DNA of 40,517 nt. Source: a bacterium. GTDB lineage: Bacteria; Pseudomonadota; Alphaproteobacteria; Rhizobiales; Aestuariivirgaceae. The stretch is from contig JALHQC010000039.1 of the NCBI GenBank assembly GCA_022842165.1, forward strand, positions 1-40,517. Direction: 5' to 3'. Positions within the stretch are counted from its first letter, which is position 1. Every line of letters begins with the position of its first letter. Position numbers and translations under genes: made by a program. Below are positions 8,442 to 15,587 of the stretch, piece after piece. Under the pieces are notes generated by a model. That model did not search any database. It had not been told where the DNA came from and worked only from the letters and a program-made list of their open reading frames with translations.

Positions 8442-9470
8442 ATGTTGAAGTATCTCAGGAATACAGGACTGGCCGCCCTCTCACTGGCGGCGATGATGAC
8501 CGCCGCAGAAGCCAAGACCGCGGTGACCATCGGCGAGCTCGACTGGCCCGGTGCGCGAGCCATCGAACAGGTGCTGAAGCAGGTGATGGAAACCTACCTC
8601 GATGCAGATGTCGGCACCATCGCCGCCGCGCAAGAAGCGCTCTATGAAGCGCTCGACAAGGGCGACAATTCGGTGGACATCGTTGCCGACATGTGGACCG
8701 ATCACTTGCCCCAGCAGATGAAGAACTATGTGATGCCGGGCGGACGCGAAACGATCATCCTCAACACCACGCCATATCTCGGGACCGAGGGTGTTTTCGT
8801 ACCCGCTTACGTCGTCGAAGAACAGGGCGTGAAGAAGCTGGAGGATCTGGCTAAGCCCGAAGTGGCCAAGCTGTTCGACAGCGACGGCAACGGCAAGGGC
8901 GAGATGTGGGCTGGCGCGGTGGGTTGGGAATCGACCAATCACACGGAAGTGCGTGGCAAGACATATGGCTTCGACAAGACGATGGAGTACACCACGGTGG
9001 AGCAGGCCGTCTTCCTGTCCCAGCTCAAGGATGCCATCGACAACAAGAAGCCCATCGCCTTCTACTACTGGACTCCCGAGTGGATCCATGCCGCCTACAA
9101 GCTCACCAAGCTCGAGGAGCCGGAGTTCAACGGCTATGCAGCGGAAAGTGCCAAGGGAAGCGAGCGCTACAATGCCGAGGGCTGCTACAAGTTCTATCAA
9201 CCTTCCGAACGCAACGACTGGCTGGAAGCATCGTCGATTTCTTGCGGACAGCCGCCGACCCGGGTGAACATTGCGCACTCCAAGGCCCTGGCCGAGCGCG
9301 CTCCTCAGGTTTCCCAGTTCCTGAAGCAGGTGACGCTCGACGGTGAAGTGGTCAATCAGTGGATCCTGGCCATGGAAGTCGACAAGAAGCCGGTAGAGCA
9401 GGTGGCCAGCGATTGGATCGCCGCCAACAAGGACACTGTGGAAGGTGTCTGGCTCAAGGGCGTGAAGTAA
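8442..9470 (+). CDS. Periplasmic OpuAC/ProX-type substrate-binding protein
   Basis: This 342-residue periplasmic protein captures ligand for the ABC importer. Residues 1-24 form a Sec signal peptide ending at AEA. The mature part matches the OpuAC fold: GELDWPGARAIEQVLKQV, then DIVADMWTDHLP, and PIAFYYWTPEWIHAAY. The many Trp and Tyr residues in the expected cage positions fit binding of a cationic ammonium group, as in glycine-betaine receptors. A strong Shine-Dalgarno AAGGAGG lies 8 bp ahead of ATG 8442, consistent with high expression. In this operon the ligand may be a sugar- or polyol-linked amine rather than betaine itself (inference). Confidence 0.9.
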   Translation: MLKYLRNTGLAALSLAAMMTAAEAKTAVTIGELDWPGARAIEQVLKQVMETYLDADVGTIAAAQEALYEALDKGDNSVDIVADMWTDHLPQQMKNYVMPGGRETIILNTTPYLGTEGVFVPAYVVEEQGVKKLEDLAKPEVAKLFDSDGNGKGEMWAGAVGWESTNHTEVRGKTYGFDKTMEYTTVEQAVFLSQLKDAIDNKKPIAFYYWTPEWIHAAYKLTKLEEPEFNGYAAESAKGSERYNAEGCYKFYQPSERNDWLEASSISCGQPPTRVNIAHSKALAERAPQVSQFLKQVTLDGEVVNQWILAMEVDKKPVEQVASDWIAANKDTVEGVWLKGVK

Positions 9471-9478
9471 CGGATCAC

Positions 9479-9506
9479 GGGCCGCGGGGATTCCTTCCCG
9501 CGGCCC
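9479..9506 (+). terminator. Intercistronic GC hairpin after the binding-protein gene
   Basis: GGGCCGCGGG (9479-9488) and CCCGCGGCCC (9497-9506) form a perfect 10-bp stem with an 8-nt loop, starting 8 bp after the binding-protein stop. No T-run follows. It is better read as a partial terminator or 3' mRNA-stability element that raises binding-protein transcript relative to the downstream genes, a common arrangement in ABC operons (inference). Confidence 0.55.
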
Positions 9507-9525
9507 GGCAGCGGAACCGCTCGCA

Positions 9526-10602
9526 ATGCCATCGCTCAGAATTGCCATCATCGGCGCGGGAAACGTCGCCGAAAGCTATGTCCGGCAGATCCGCCGCCTG
9601 CGCGAGGCTGGGCTGGCTGTCGATCTCGTTGCGATCTGCGGCCGCTCGTCGGATTCCGCAAGCCGGCTTGCCGCGAAGTTCGGGATCGCCGAGAGCGGAA
9701 CCGACGTCAAGGTCATCATGGACCGCAAGGACATCGATGCCGTTATCGTGCTGACGCCAATGCAGAGCCATGCAGAGCTTGTGAGTCTGTCGCTGAATTC
9801 CGGCAAGCACGTCCTGTGCGAAAAAACCCTTGCGGCAACGGCTGAAGAAGGGCGTGGTCTCGCAACTCTCGCGGCGAACCGGGGGCTGAGCCTGGTAGCG
9901 GCGCCCTTCACCACCCTCAGCCCTGTCTTTCATCGGGCATTGCACCTGCTGGAGCAGCACGAGATCGGGCGGCCGTTGAGCTGCCGCGCAATCTATGGCT
10001 GGGATGGTCCGGACTGGGCGGACTGGTTCTATCAGCCCGGCGCCGGTGCCCTGCGCGATCTCGGCATCTATCCCCTTACGACACTGACTGGCCTGTTAGG
10101 TCCGGTCAGCTCGGTTTTCGCCATGGCGAGTAACGCCGAGCCCAAGAATCCGGGCCGCGCCGGCCTTCAACTGTCCCTTCGTTTTGCATCCGGGTGCATC
10201 GGCACGATCACCACCGGCTTTGGCATGCAGAAGTACCGCGCCAGTGGCATCGAGATCCACGGCAGTGCGGGGACGCTGCAGTTCATGGGCCATGACTGGG
10301 ATCCGAAGGGCCTCGAGGTGTGGACCAGGGCCAATGGATTCTGGCAGCAATTCGAAGCGGACATCGCATGGCCATGGACGGAAGGCGTGCTCGATTTCTG
10401 CCAGACCATCATCGAGGGCCGGGAATCCGAATTTGGCATCGCGCAGACCTTGCATGTGCTGGAGATCATCGACCAGACACTTCACTCACTAGAGAGCGGC
10501 CAGCCCAGGACGGTCGCCAGCCGCTTCGAGCCCCTGAGACCGCGTCCGCTGGCGGACAGCGCCGCATCGCATCTTGCTCACAATCCACTGACGCTCACCT
10601 GA
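9526..10602 (+). CDS. Gfo/Idh/MocA-family oxidoreductase
   Basis: This 358-residue protein has an N-terminal Rossmann fold (LRIAIIGAGNVAESYV, residues 4-19) and the family signature CEKTLAAT near residue 99, where the lysine of EK(P/T) takes part in catalysis. The C-terminal alpha/beta domain includes GALRDLGIYPL and GTITTGFG, typical of the GFO_IDH_MocA_C fold. These enzymes oxidise or reduce sugar, inositol or related ring hydroxyls with NAD(P). It follows the transporter genes after a hairpin and precedes a cupin gene by 20 bp, so it probably acts on the imported compound. Confidence 0.88.
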   Translation: MPSLRIAIIGAGNVAESYVRQIRRLREAGLAVDLVAICGRSSDSASRLAAKFGIAESGTDVKVIMDRKDIDAVIVLTPMQSHAELVSLSLNSGKHVLCEKTLAATAEEGRGLATLAANRGLSLVAAPFTTLSPVFHRALHLLEQHEIGRPLSCRAIYGWDGPDWADWFYQPGAGALRDLGIYPLTTLTGLLGPVSSVFAMASNAEPKNPGRAGLQLSLRFASGCIGTITTGFGMQKYRASGIEIHGSAGTLQFMGHDWDPKGLEVWTRANGFWQQFEADIAWPWTEGVLDFCQTIIEGRESEFGIAQTLHVLEIIDQTLHSLESGQPRTVASRFEPLRPRPLADSAASHLAHNPLTLT

Positions 10603-10622
10603 ACGAGGACACATCCAGCATC

Positions 10623-11489
10623 ATGGCCTACAAATCTTCGCCTCGCCCTACCTTCACCGAGCCTACCCACATCCCCTACGACAAGGTCACGCGCTATCTG
10701 TGGGGCGATGATGAGGCGGGTCTCGTCAATGACTGGATTTATCTGTCGAGCAGCAAAATCCACCAGCTGATCTTCGGCTTTCCGGCTGGCGACGGCTTCC
10801 GCCATTCCGAATCCTTCCGGACCGTCTTCGGCGCCGACGAGGTGCTGTATGTCCTGCAGGGCAACATGATCATTGCCAACCCTGAGACCGGAGAGGTTCA
10901 GGTGGTGCGCAAGGGGGAGTCATTGTTCTTCCGGAAGGATACATGGCACAATGCCTGGGCCATGCCTGGCGAGGAATTACGGGTGCTGGAGTATTTCGCT
11001 CCACCGCCCTCGACTGGCACATCGGGCAAATACGCGCAGGCCAAGCCCTACGTCAGCAAGCCTCGTTTCGAGCGCCAGGAGCTGATTGGCCAATGGCCTG
11101 CTGGCCGCGCCAAGGCCGAGTCGCAAGGCCATTTCACGGTACTGCGCGAGAGCGATCGCCTGTGGTCCATCAGCGGCGGCGATCCTCGCGTCCTTGTCGG
11201 CATCATCGCCTCGACCGACCAGTTGACGGCTGGGAAAGCGACGATCGCACCGGGCGGGCGCAGCGCCGTGATCGGGCACGGCGGCGATTGCTGCATTTAT
11301 CTGGAGGCCGGCCGGCTCAACATCCAGCTCATCGAGAGCGAACTGGCTCAGACGTGGTTCGAACTTGCACCAGGCGACGGCTTCTATCTTCCCGAAGGTG
11401 CCCGCTACCGGCTCTTCAACATGGGAACTGAGAGTTGCGAAGCCCTGTTCGGCGTGGCGCCCGGCTATTTGCCACGAAATCCAGCGTAG
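10623..11489 (+). CDS. Bicupin-like protein
   Basis: This 288-residue protein contains two cupin-like barrels. The first is at about residues 60-125 (DEVLYVLQGNMIIANPETGE, then KGESLFFRKDTWHNAW). The second is at about 200-280 (GHGGDCCIYLEAGRLNIQL, then LAPGDGFYLPEGARYRLF). The first barrel has a possible metal His in DTWHNAW; the second lacks an obvious histidine set. Start ATG 10623 was chosen because GAGGAC lies about 14 bp upstream and it follows the oxidoreductase stop; the open frame upstream overlaps that gene. Cupins of sugar operons are often isomerases or epimerases, but no activity can be assigned here. Confidence 0.75.
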   Translation: MAYKSSPRPTFTEPTHIPYDKVTRYLWGDDEAGLVNDWIYLSSSKIHQLIFGFPAGDGFRHSESFRTVFGADEVLYVLQGNMIIANPETGEVQVVRKGESLFFRKDTWHNAWAMPGEELRVLEYFAPPPSTGTSGKYAQAKPYVSKPRFERQELIGQWPAGRAKAESQGHFTVLRESDRLWSISGGDPRVLVGIIASTDQLTAGKATIAPGGRSAVIGHGGDCCIYLEAGRLNIQLIESELAQTWFELAPGDGFYLPEGARYRLFNMGTESCEALFGVAPGYLPRNPA

Positions 11490-11497
11490 GAGCGGAG

Positions 11498-12385
11498 ATG
11501 CGTTACGCCATCGGCATCGATGTCGGCGGGACCAAGATTGCCGCCGGCATCGTCGCATTGGGTACCGGTCAGTTGCTTCATCGCCGTGAAGCCCCAACAG
11601 GCCGGGACCGTGGTGGCGAGGCCGTCCTGAATTCGGTCCGCCGCCTGTTGAGCGACCTTGCCCGTGTAGCAGGAGAGGCAGGCCACCACATCGATGCCGT
11701 AGGACTGGGCATTTGCGAAATTGTCGGCCTTGATGGACAGCTTCGCAGTGCCTCACTCATCGACTGGCGCCAGCTTGATGTCATTGCCACTCCTGATGGC
11801 CTTCCGCCGGTTCATCTTGTTTCGGACGTGCGTGCTGCCGCTCTCGCTGAATCCCAATTGGGGGCGGCTCGCGGTATCCGCGAGGCGATCTACGTGTCGG
11901 TCGGAACCGGTATCGCATCGGTGTTGCTGATCGACGGACGGCCCTATGCAGGCGCTCATGGCGCGGCACTGGTATTGGCATCGGCTGCCCGCGTGCCGAT
12001 GGGTGACGGCTCGGTCGCGTATCTTGAGGACATTGCTTCTGGCCCGGCCCTTGCGCGTCAGTACGGAAGCACAAACGGAGACTCAAGAATGGTGATAGCG
12101 GCGGCACAAGACGGCGACCACGAGGCGCTGTGTATCGTAAGAAACGCCACGTCTCTGCTTGGTGCGGCCATTGCCCAACTGGCCAATTGTCTTGATCCTG
12201 CTGCCATTGTCATCGGTGGTGGACTTGGCAGCGCGCCAGGCATTTTTTTCGAGACCTTGAGATCGCGTATCGAGGAGGGACTCTGGCCCGGCGCCGCTCG
12301 GCAGATTCAAATTTGTCCGGCAGGCTTGGGAGGCGATGCTGGAGTTGTTGGCGCAGCAATTTCAGCCGTCCTTCGCCAGCGATAA
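11498..12385 (+). CDS. ROK-family protein (sugar kinase) without the zinc motif
   Basis: This 295-residue protein opens with IGIDVGGTKIAAGIV, the ROK ATP phosphate loop. It carries SDVRAAALAESQLGAARG, which includes the catalytic Asp region, and VSVGTGIASVLLIDG. The C-terminal part has AIVIGGGLGSAPG. The ROK zinc signature (Gly-His followed by CxCGxxGCxE) is absent: the matching segment reads AALVLASAARVPMGDGSVAYLEDIASG. It is therefore a zinc-free ROK variant, either a kinase for a sugar such as glucose, fructose or ManNAc, or a divergent protein. ATG 11498 is preceded by GGAGCGGAG. It is the last gene of the operon. Confidence 0.82.
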   Translation: MRYAIGIDVGGTKIAAGIVALGTGQLLHRREAPTGRDRGGEAVLNSVRRLLSDLARVAGEAGHHIDAVGLGICEIVGLDGQLRSASLIDWRQLDVIATPDGLPPVHLVSDVRAAALAESQLGAARGIREAIYVSVGTGIASVLLIDGRPYAGAHGAALVLASAARVPMGDGSVAYLEDIASGPALARQYGSTNGDSRMVIAAAQDGDHEALCIVRNATSLLGAAIAQLANCLDPAAIVIGGGLGSAPGIFFETLRSRIEEGLWPGAARQIQICPAGLGGDAGVVGAAISAVLRQR

Positions 12386-12569
12386 CGAGTCCTGAAGACA
12401 GCGCTGCTTCGAATTGAGCAACTGGATTGGCGCGTCAACGAGTTCAAAGTCAGATTTATACTTTGTTGCCTCTGATGAGCTCACGGCCTGTTGCAAAAGA
12501 ACAGAGATCGCCTGACATCTGCCGCGCGCGGATAGGGTTCGGACTGCGGTCTGGCCGCCGCGCCTCTGT
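12386..12569. other. Non-coding stretch between ROK gene and tRNA-like remnant
   Basis: About 180 bp without a convincing gene, promoter or terminator. A small plus-strand open frame (12427-12627) has arginine-rich shadow composition and no Shine-Dalgarno sequence. The segment could be eroded DNA at the edge of an inserted block. Confidence 0.4.
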
Positions 12570-12598
12570 GGCGGTTCGAATCCGCCTTTGTCTCGCCA
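12570..12598 (+). other. tRNA 3'-end-like remnant (candidate attachment-site scar)
   Basis: GGCGG-TTCGAAT-CCGCC (12570-12586) forms a perfect T-arm with the canonical 7-nt loop, followed by TTTGTCTC and GCCA ending at 12598. The tail resembles the 3' end of tRNA-Ser genes (GTCTC-GCCA type) but is one base too long between T-stem and CCA. No matching acceptor strand, D-arm or anticodon arm lies upstream, so this is not a full gene. It sits 2 bp from the stop codon of the Rrf2 gene. Integrases often use tRNA 3' ends, so it may be an att copy bounding the mobile block (inference). Confidence 0.5.
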
Positions 12599-12599
12599 G

Positions 12600-13019
12600 C
12601 TACGCCGCGGCGCGCCGCAGGGGGTAGGCGCATTCCGCGAGTGTTGTCTTGTCGAGTTCGCTTAGGAACGCTTCCTCGGCGGCTTTCAGCTTCGATTTCA
12701 GCCGGCATTTGGGCGTCAGGGAGCAGCCGCCACCATCGCTTCCGAAACACTCCACCAGGGCGTGGCGGTCCTCGAGCGCGCGGACCACGGCGCCGAGGGT
12801 GATCGCCGCGGCAGGCCGCGCCAGACGGAAACCGCCTCCGGCGCCGCGCTGGGTCACCACGAAACCGGTGCGCGCCAGTCCGCTGACGATCTTGGTCAGA
12901 TGATTTCGGGAGACGTTCAGTTCGGTCGCCAATCCATCCGTGGTGAACAGGCGGTCCGGCTCGCCGGCAAGGCGCATCAGGGCACGCAATCCGAAATCCG
13001 TGAAGTCAGTGAGACGCAT
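12600..13019 (-). CDS. nsrR: Rrf2-family NO-sensing repressor, NsrR-like
   Basis: This 139-residue regulator has a winged helix at residues 1-60 (MRLTDFTDFGLRALMRLAG, then LNVSRNHLTKIVSGLARTG). The recognition wing is GAGGGFRLARPA. Cluster ligands match NsrR: Asp8 in TDFTD and Cys91, Cys99 and Cys105 in the C-terminal loop, giving the Asp/Cys3 [4Fe-4S] coordination known from Streptomyces NsrR. NO destroys the cluster and derepresses target genes. It is divergent from the haemoglobin/di-iron genes, and two NsrR-like sites lie in the shared promoter, so it probably represses them and itself. RirA or IscR are less likely given cysteine spacing and context. Confidence 0.85.
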   Translation of the reverse strand: MRLTDFTDFGLRALMRLAGEPDRLFTTDGLATELNVSRNHLTKIVSGLARTGFVVTQRGAGGGFRLARPAAAITLGAVVRALEDRHALVECFGSDGGGCSLTPKCRLKSKLKAAEEAFLSELDKTTLAECAYPLRRAAA

Positions 13020-13053
13020 GCTTGCTCCGCCCGAAAATGCAACGAGTGAAAAA

Positions 13054-13067
13054 GTATTTGCGATACC
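13054..13067. promoter_or_regulatory. Degenerate NsrR-type half-palindrome
   Basis: GTATTTGCGATACC at 13054-13067 resembles the TATTT-n-AAATA core of NsrR operators but has GCGATA on the right arm. It lies closer to the nsrR-like start (13019), suggesting autoregulation with lower affinity than the neighbouring perfect site. Both sites are followed by CGATT. Confidence 0.5.
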
Positions 13068-13086
13068 GATTAGCCGGATGTAAAGC

Positions 13087-13101
13087 GGTATTTCAAATAC
13101 C
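13087..13101. promoter_or_regulatory. NsrR operator (perfect palindrome)
   Basis: GGTATTTCAAATACC at 13087-13101 is a perfect 7-1-7 palindrome. Its centre TATTTCAAATA fits the published NsrR core (YATTT-N-AAATR). It lies 12 bp before the haemoglobin ATG (13114), where bound repressor would block transcription or initiation. Together with the degenerate copy at 13054 it forms the control region of the divergent NO-response genes. Confidence 0.75.
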
Positions 13102-13113
13102 GATTGGAGTCAC

Positions 13114-13602
13114 ATGATGGAAGCTGCGGCCCGCCGCGCGCAGATCACCGCCGCGATCGCCGCGGAGACGGGGATAACCGAGGACATGATCGATGCCCTC
13201 GTGCGGCGCTTTTACGGCCGCGTGCGCGGCGATGCGGTTCTTGGCCCGGTCTTCCAGGCCCGCATTGCGGACTGGGAACCCCATATCGAGCGGATGAAGG
13301 AATTCTGGTCGTCGGTGGCGCTGATGAGCGGGCGCTATCACGGCAAGCCGATGGACGCGCATGTGCAGCTGCCTATCGATGCCGCTCATTTCGACATCTG
13401 GCTCCGGATCTTTGAGGCAACAGCCAACGAGCTGTGCCCGCCGGAAGCCGCCGCGCACTTTATCGAACGCGCCCGCCGCATTGCCGAGAGCCTCGAACTC
13501 GGGATCGCCATGCGCCACGGCGTGCTGCTGGGCCGCGACGAGCGCTTCCACCTTTCCCCGACGCTTTCAGAAGCACAGAAGGACCATGCCCATGCCGGAT
13601 GA
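13114..13602 (+). CDS. Group III truncated haemoglobin
   Basis: This 162-residue globin probably detoxifies NO or senses it in the cytosol. Group III features are visible: FYGRVRGDAVLGPVF (B helix, Tyr34 at the B10 position), HIERMKEFWSSVALMSGRYHGKPM, and the proximal histidine His92 in AAHFDIWLRIF. The C-terminal region after residue 145 is an extra tail. Two in-frame ATG codons (13114, 13117) follow GGAG at 13105-13108; the second has slightly better spacing. The gene lies directly behind an NsrR palindrome, overlaps the next gene by 17 bp, and is co-transcribed with it. Confidence 0.92.
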   Translation: MMEAAARRAQITAAIAAETGITEDMIDALVRRFYGRVRGDAVLGPVFQARIADWEPHIERMKEFWSSVALMSGRYHGKPMDAHVQLPIDAAHFDIWLRIFEATANELCPPEAAAHFIERARRIAESLELGIAMRHGVLLGRDERFHLSPTLSEAQKDHAHAG

Positions 13603-14143
13603 CAGGCAGCCGATCAGCCACGCACTACCCACGCCTGCCGATCCCGCCGCGGATCTCTCCGCCGTGAGCACGCGGGATACCGCAACCCTCATCGCAGAAA
13701 TCCTGAGCCGCTATCACGAGGTTCATCGCCGCGAACTGCCCGAACTCGTGGCTCTGGCCCGCAAGGTCGAGGCGGTCCACGCCGGCCACGGCGCCGAACC
13801 CGTCGGACTGGCCGACGCGCTGCAGGACATGGTCGGGGACCTCGAGGTTCACATGAAGAAGGAGGAACTGATTCTCTTTCCCGCGATGCTGCGCCAGGAA
13901 GGCCGCCCGCTGTCGGCGCCCATCACCCAGATGCGCCACGATCACGACGAGCACGGCACGCATCTGCGCCGCCTCGCGGAAATCACCAACGGTTTCACGC
14001 CGCCGGATGGTGCCTGCCGCTCGTGGCAGGCGCTTTATGCCGGCACACGCAAGCTGGCCGCCGACCTGACCGACCACATCCATCTCGAGAACGATATCCT
14101 CTTCCCGCGGTTCGAAGCCGGCCGGACATCCGGCCCGAATTGA
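13586..14143 (+). CDS. Hemerythrin-like di-iron protein related to RIC/YtfE (no ScdA_N domain)
   Basis: This 185-residue protein matches the hemerythrin part of the iron-centre repair proteins YtfE/ScdA/DnrN. Likely iron ligands are His44 (RYHEVHR), His89 and Glu93 (EVHMKKEE), a His in MRHDHDEHG (118-123), and His164 and Glu168 (DHIHLENDILFPR). The N-terminal ScdA_N domain with its cysteine pair is absent: only about 30 low-complexity residues precede the four-helix bundle. It may repair NO-damaged Fe-S or di-iron sites, or bind NO or O2. Start ATG 13586 lies inside the haemoglobin gene, giving translational coupling; MPMPDD has an alternative ATG 6 bp later. Confidence 0.85.
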   Translation: MPMPDDRQPISHALPTPADPAADLSAVSTRDTATLIAEILSRYHEVHRRELPELVALARKVEAVHAGHGAEPVGLADALQDMVGDLEVHMKKEELILFPAMLRQEGRPLSAPITQMRHDHDEHGTHLRRLAEITNGFTPPDGACRSWQALYAGTRKLAADLTDHIHLENDILFPRFEAGRTSGPN

Positions 14144-14244
14144 ATCTCGCGATGCATTCCCCGCGCCGCACCTCGCCCGTTGCCGGCGGCAGGGACGCAT
14201 CCTGACCACACGCATCTGCTGCATGAAATCGAAAGGTGAATGAC

Positions 14245-14385
14245 ATGACCGACAAACCCGATAGCAAGAAGCCTGCCGCCGAACACGCCGTGGTGATGGA
14301 TCAGGGAAGTTCGCTGCTGCCGATGCTGATCGCCGGTCTGGCAATGATTACCATCGGAATGGCGATCGCCTTCGCGGTGATCTGA
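14245..14385 (+). CDS. 46-residue single-span membrane peptide
   Basis: A short gene with Shine-Dalgarno AGGTGA 5 bp ahead of ATG 14245. The first 20 residues are hydrophilic and Lys/Asp-rich (TDKPDSKKPAAEH). Residues 24-46 form one hydrophobic helix (LLPMLIAGLAMITIGMAIAF) that runs to the stop. It follows the di-iron protein by about 100 bp on the same strand, so it may belong to the NO-induced unit. Small single-span proteins occur among denitrification and NO-response genes, but the function is unknown and I do not recognise a family. Confidence 0.65.
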   Translation: MTDKPDSKKPAAEHAVVMDQGSSLLPMLIAGLAMITIGMAIAFAVI

Positions 14386-14603
14386 AGCCCACCGCGCGCC
14401 TGTTCCGGTTGAATGAACGCCGATGGGGCCTGACGGCGATGCCCAGTGTGCCGTGCTGAATGTCTGGTACTGCCGCGATATGCGGAGGTTCGGCATGTGC
14501 CGCCGCTTTTCGCGCGCTCGCCATGCAGGCCGCCATGCCCGTCGAGCTGATGATGCCGCCTCCGGCTGGAGCCCTTTTCGAACTGCACTGAGTGTAATTT
14601 CCT

Positions 14604-15587
14604 ATGACCCGCCGGACGGCATTTCTTCTGAACGACACGAGTATTTCCGGCCATCCGGGATGTGTGACCGTCATGTCTGTGATCCGCGAAAACCTTGAGA
14701 AGCGCGGCATATCGATTGCCGGAGCCTGGCCAGTGGGCCTGGACAAGACACTGGGCTTCACCCTTCACGCAAAGGCCGCCGCGGCTTCAGCCGTGATCGT
14801 GAACGGCGAGGGAACGATCCATAACACCGCGACGCGGCCTGGCGCGCGGCGGCTGCTGCAGTCGGCCCGTCATCTGCGGCAGCTGACGCCCGCTCCCATG
14901 TTCCTGATCAATGCCACCATCGAGAACCTGAGGGCGCAGGATTTCGGCGATCTCGCGATGTTCAGCCGCATTTTCGTGCGCGACAGCCGCAGCCGGAACT
15001 ACCTGCGCAGCCATGGCCTCGAAGCGGAGGTGGTTCCCGATCTCTGCCTTTCGGCACGCTTTGGCGCCGCACCCCGGACCGACCGGGTGATCATGACGGA
15101 CAGCGTACTCCCGGCTGCCAGCGCCCTTCTCAGGAAATGCAGCGCGGCTGCCGGCGCGACATTCCTGCCGATGCGGCGTCCGGTCGTCCGGTCGGTCGTG
15201 CAGTGGGCGCTCGACCCTGCCAGCCACAAGAGCAGTGCCAACCGTTACTTCAATGCGATCTCGAGCGCCAAATCCGTGGTGACCGGGCGCTTTCATGCCG
15301 CCGTCTTCTCGCTGCTGGCCGAGACGCCGTTTCTGGCGGTTGGATCGAACACGCCCAAGATCCAGTCGTTTCTTTTCGACGCGCTGGGCGACGAGAAGCG
15401 GATGGTGACCGCGGATTTCCTGAGGCAGGGGGCGATCACGGTGCCGGATCTCACGGCGATGGAGCTGCAACGGATCCGCTCTTATGTGGCGTCCGCACAC
15501 GAGCGGGCACAGGACATGTTCGATGTCATTGGCGACCGCGTCTTCAACGTCCCGGCGCGGAAGGCGGGAGCGCTGCATGCGGCATAG
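14604..15587 (+). CDS. Polysaccharide pyruvyltransferase-family protein
   Basis: This 327-residue protein has the features of the CsaB/WcaK pyruvyltransferase family. NDTSISGHPGCVTVM is the N-terminal nucleotide-sugar-type loop, VIVNGEGTIHN the GxG-H motif, and VTGRFHAAVFSLLAETPFLAV the conserved C-terminal GRxH motif. These GT-B-like enzymes transfer pyruvate from PEP onto sugars of surface polymers. It begins a three-gene unit on the plus strand, overlapping the GT29-type gene by 11 bp. No clear Shine-Dalgarno precedes ATG 14604. The acceptor sugar is unknown. Confidence 0.8.
   Translation: MTRRTAFLLNDTSISGHPGCVTVMSVIRENLEKRGISIAGAWPVGLDKTLGFTLHAKAAAASAVIVNGEGTIHNTATRPGARRLLQSARHLRQLTPAPMFLINATIENLRAQDFGDLAMFSRIFVRDSRSRNYLRSHGLEAEVVPDLCLSARFGAAPRTDRVIMTDSVLPAASALLRKCSAAAGATFLPMRRPVVRSVVQWALDPASHKSSANRYFNAISSAKSVVTGRFHAAVFSLLAETPFLAVGSNTPKIQSFLFDALGDEKRMVTADFLRQGAITVPDLTAMELQRIRSYVASAHERAQDMFDVIGDRVFNVPARKAGALHAA

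Noticed and set aside
12508-12598. Complete tRNA gene ending at the GCCA tail
   Set aside because: Only the T-arm and 3' tail fit. I could not find a pairing acceptor strand, D-arm or anticodon arm upstream, and the acceptor is one base too long.
12427-12627. Small plus-strand gene after the ROK kinase
   Set aside because: Arg-rich composition, no Shine-Dalgarno, and it runs through the tRNA-like remnant into the antisense of nsrR.
14386-14603. Promoter or terminator for the glycan cassette
   Set aside because: I looked for -35/-10 pairs, FNR/NsrR boxes and hairpins in this 218-bp gap and saw nothing strong enough to list.
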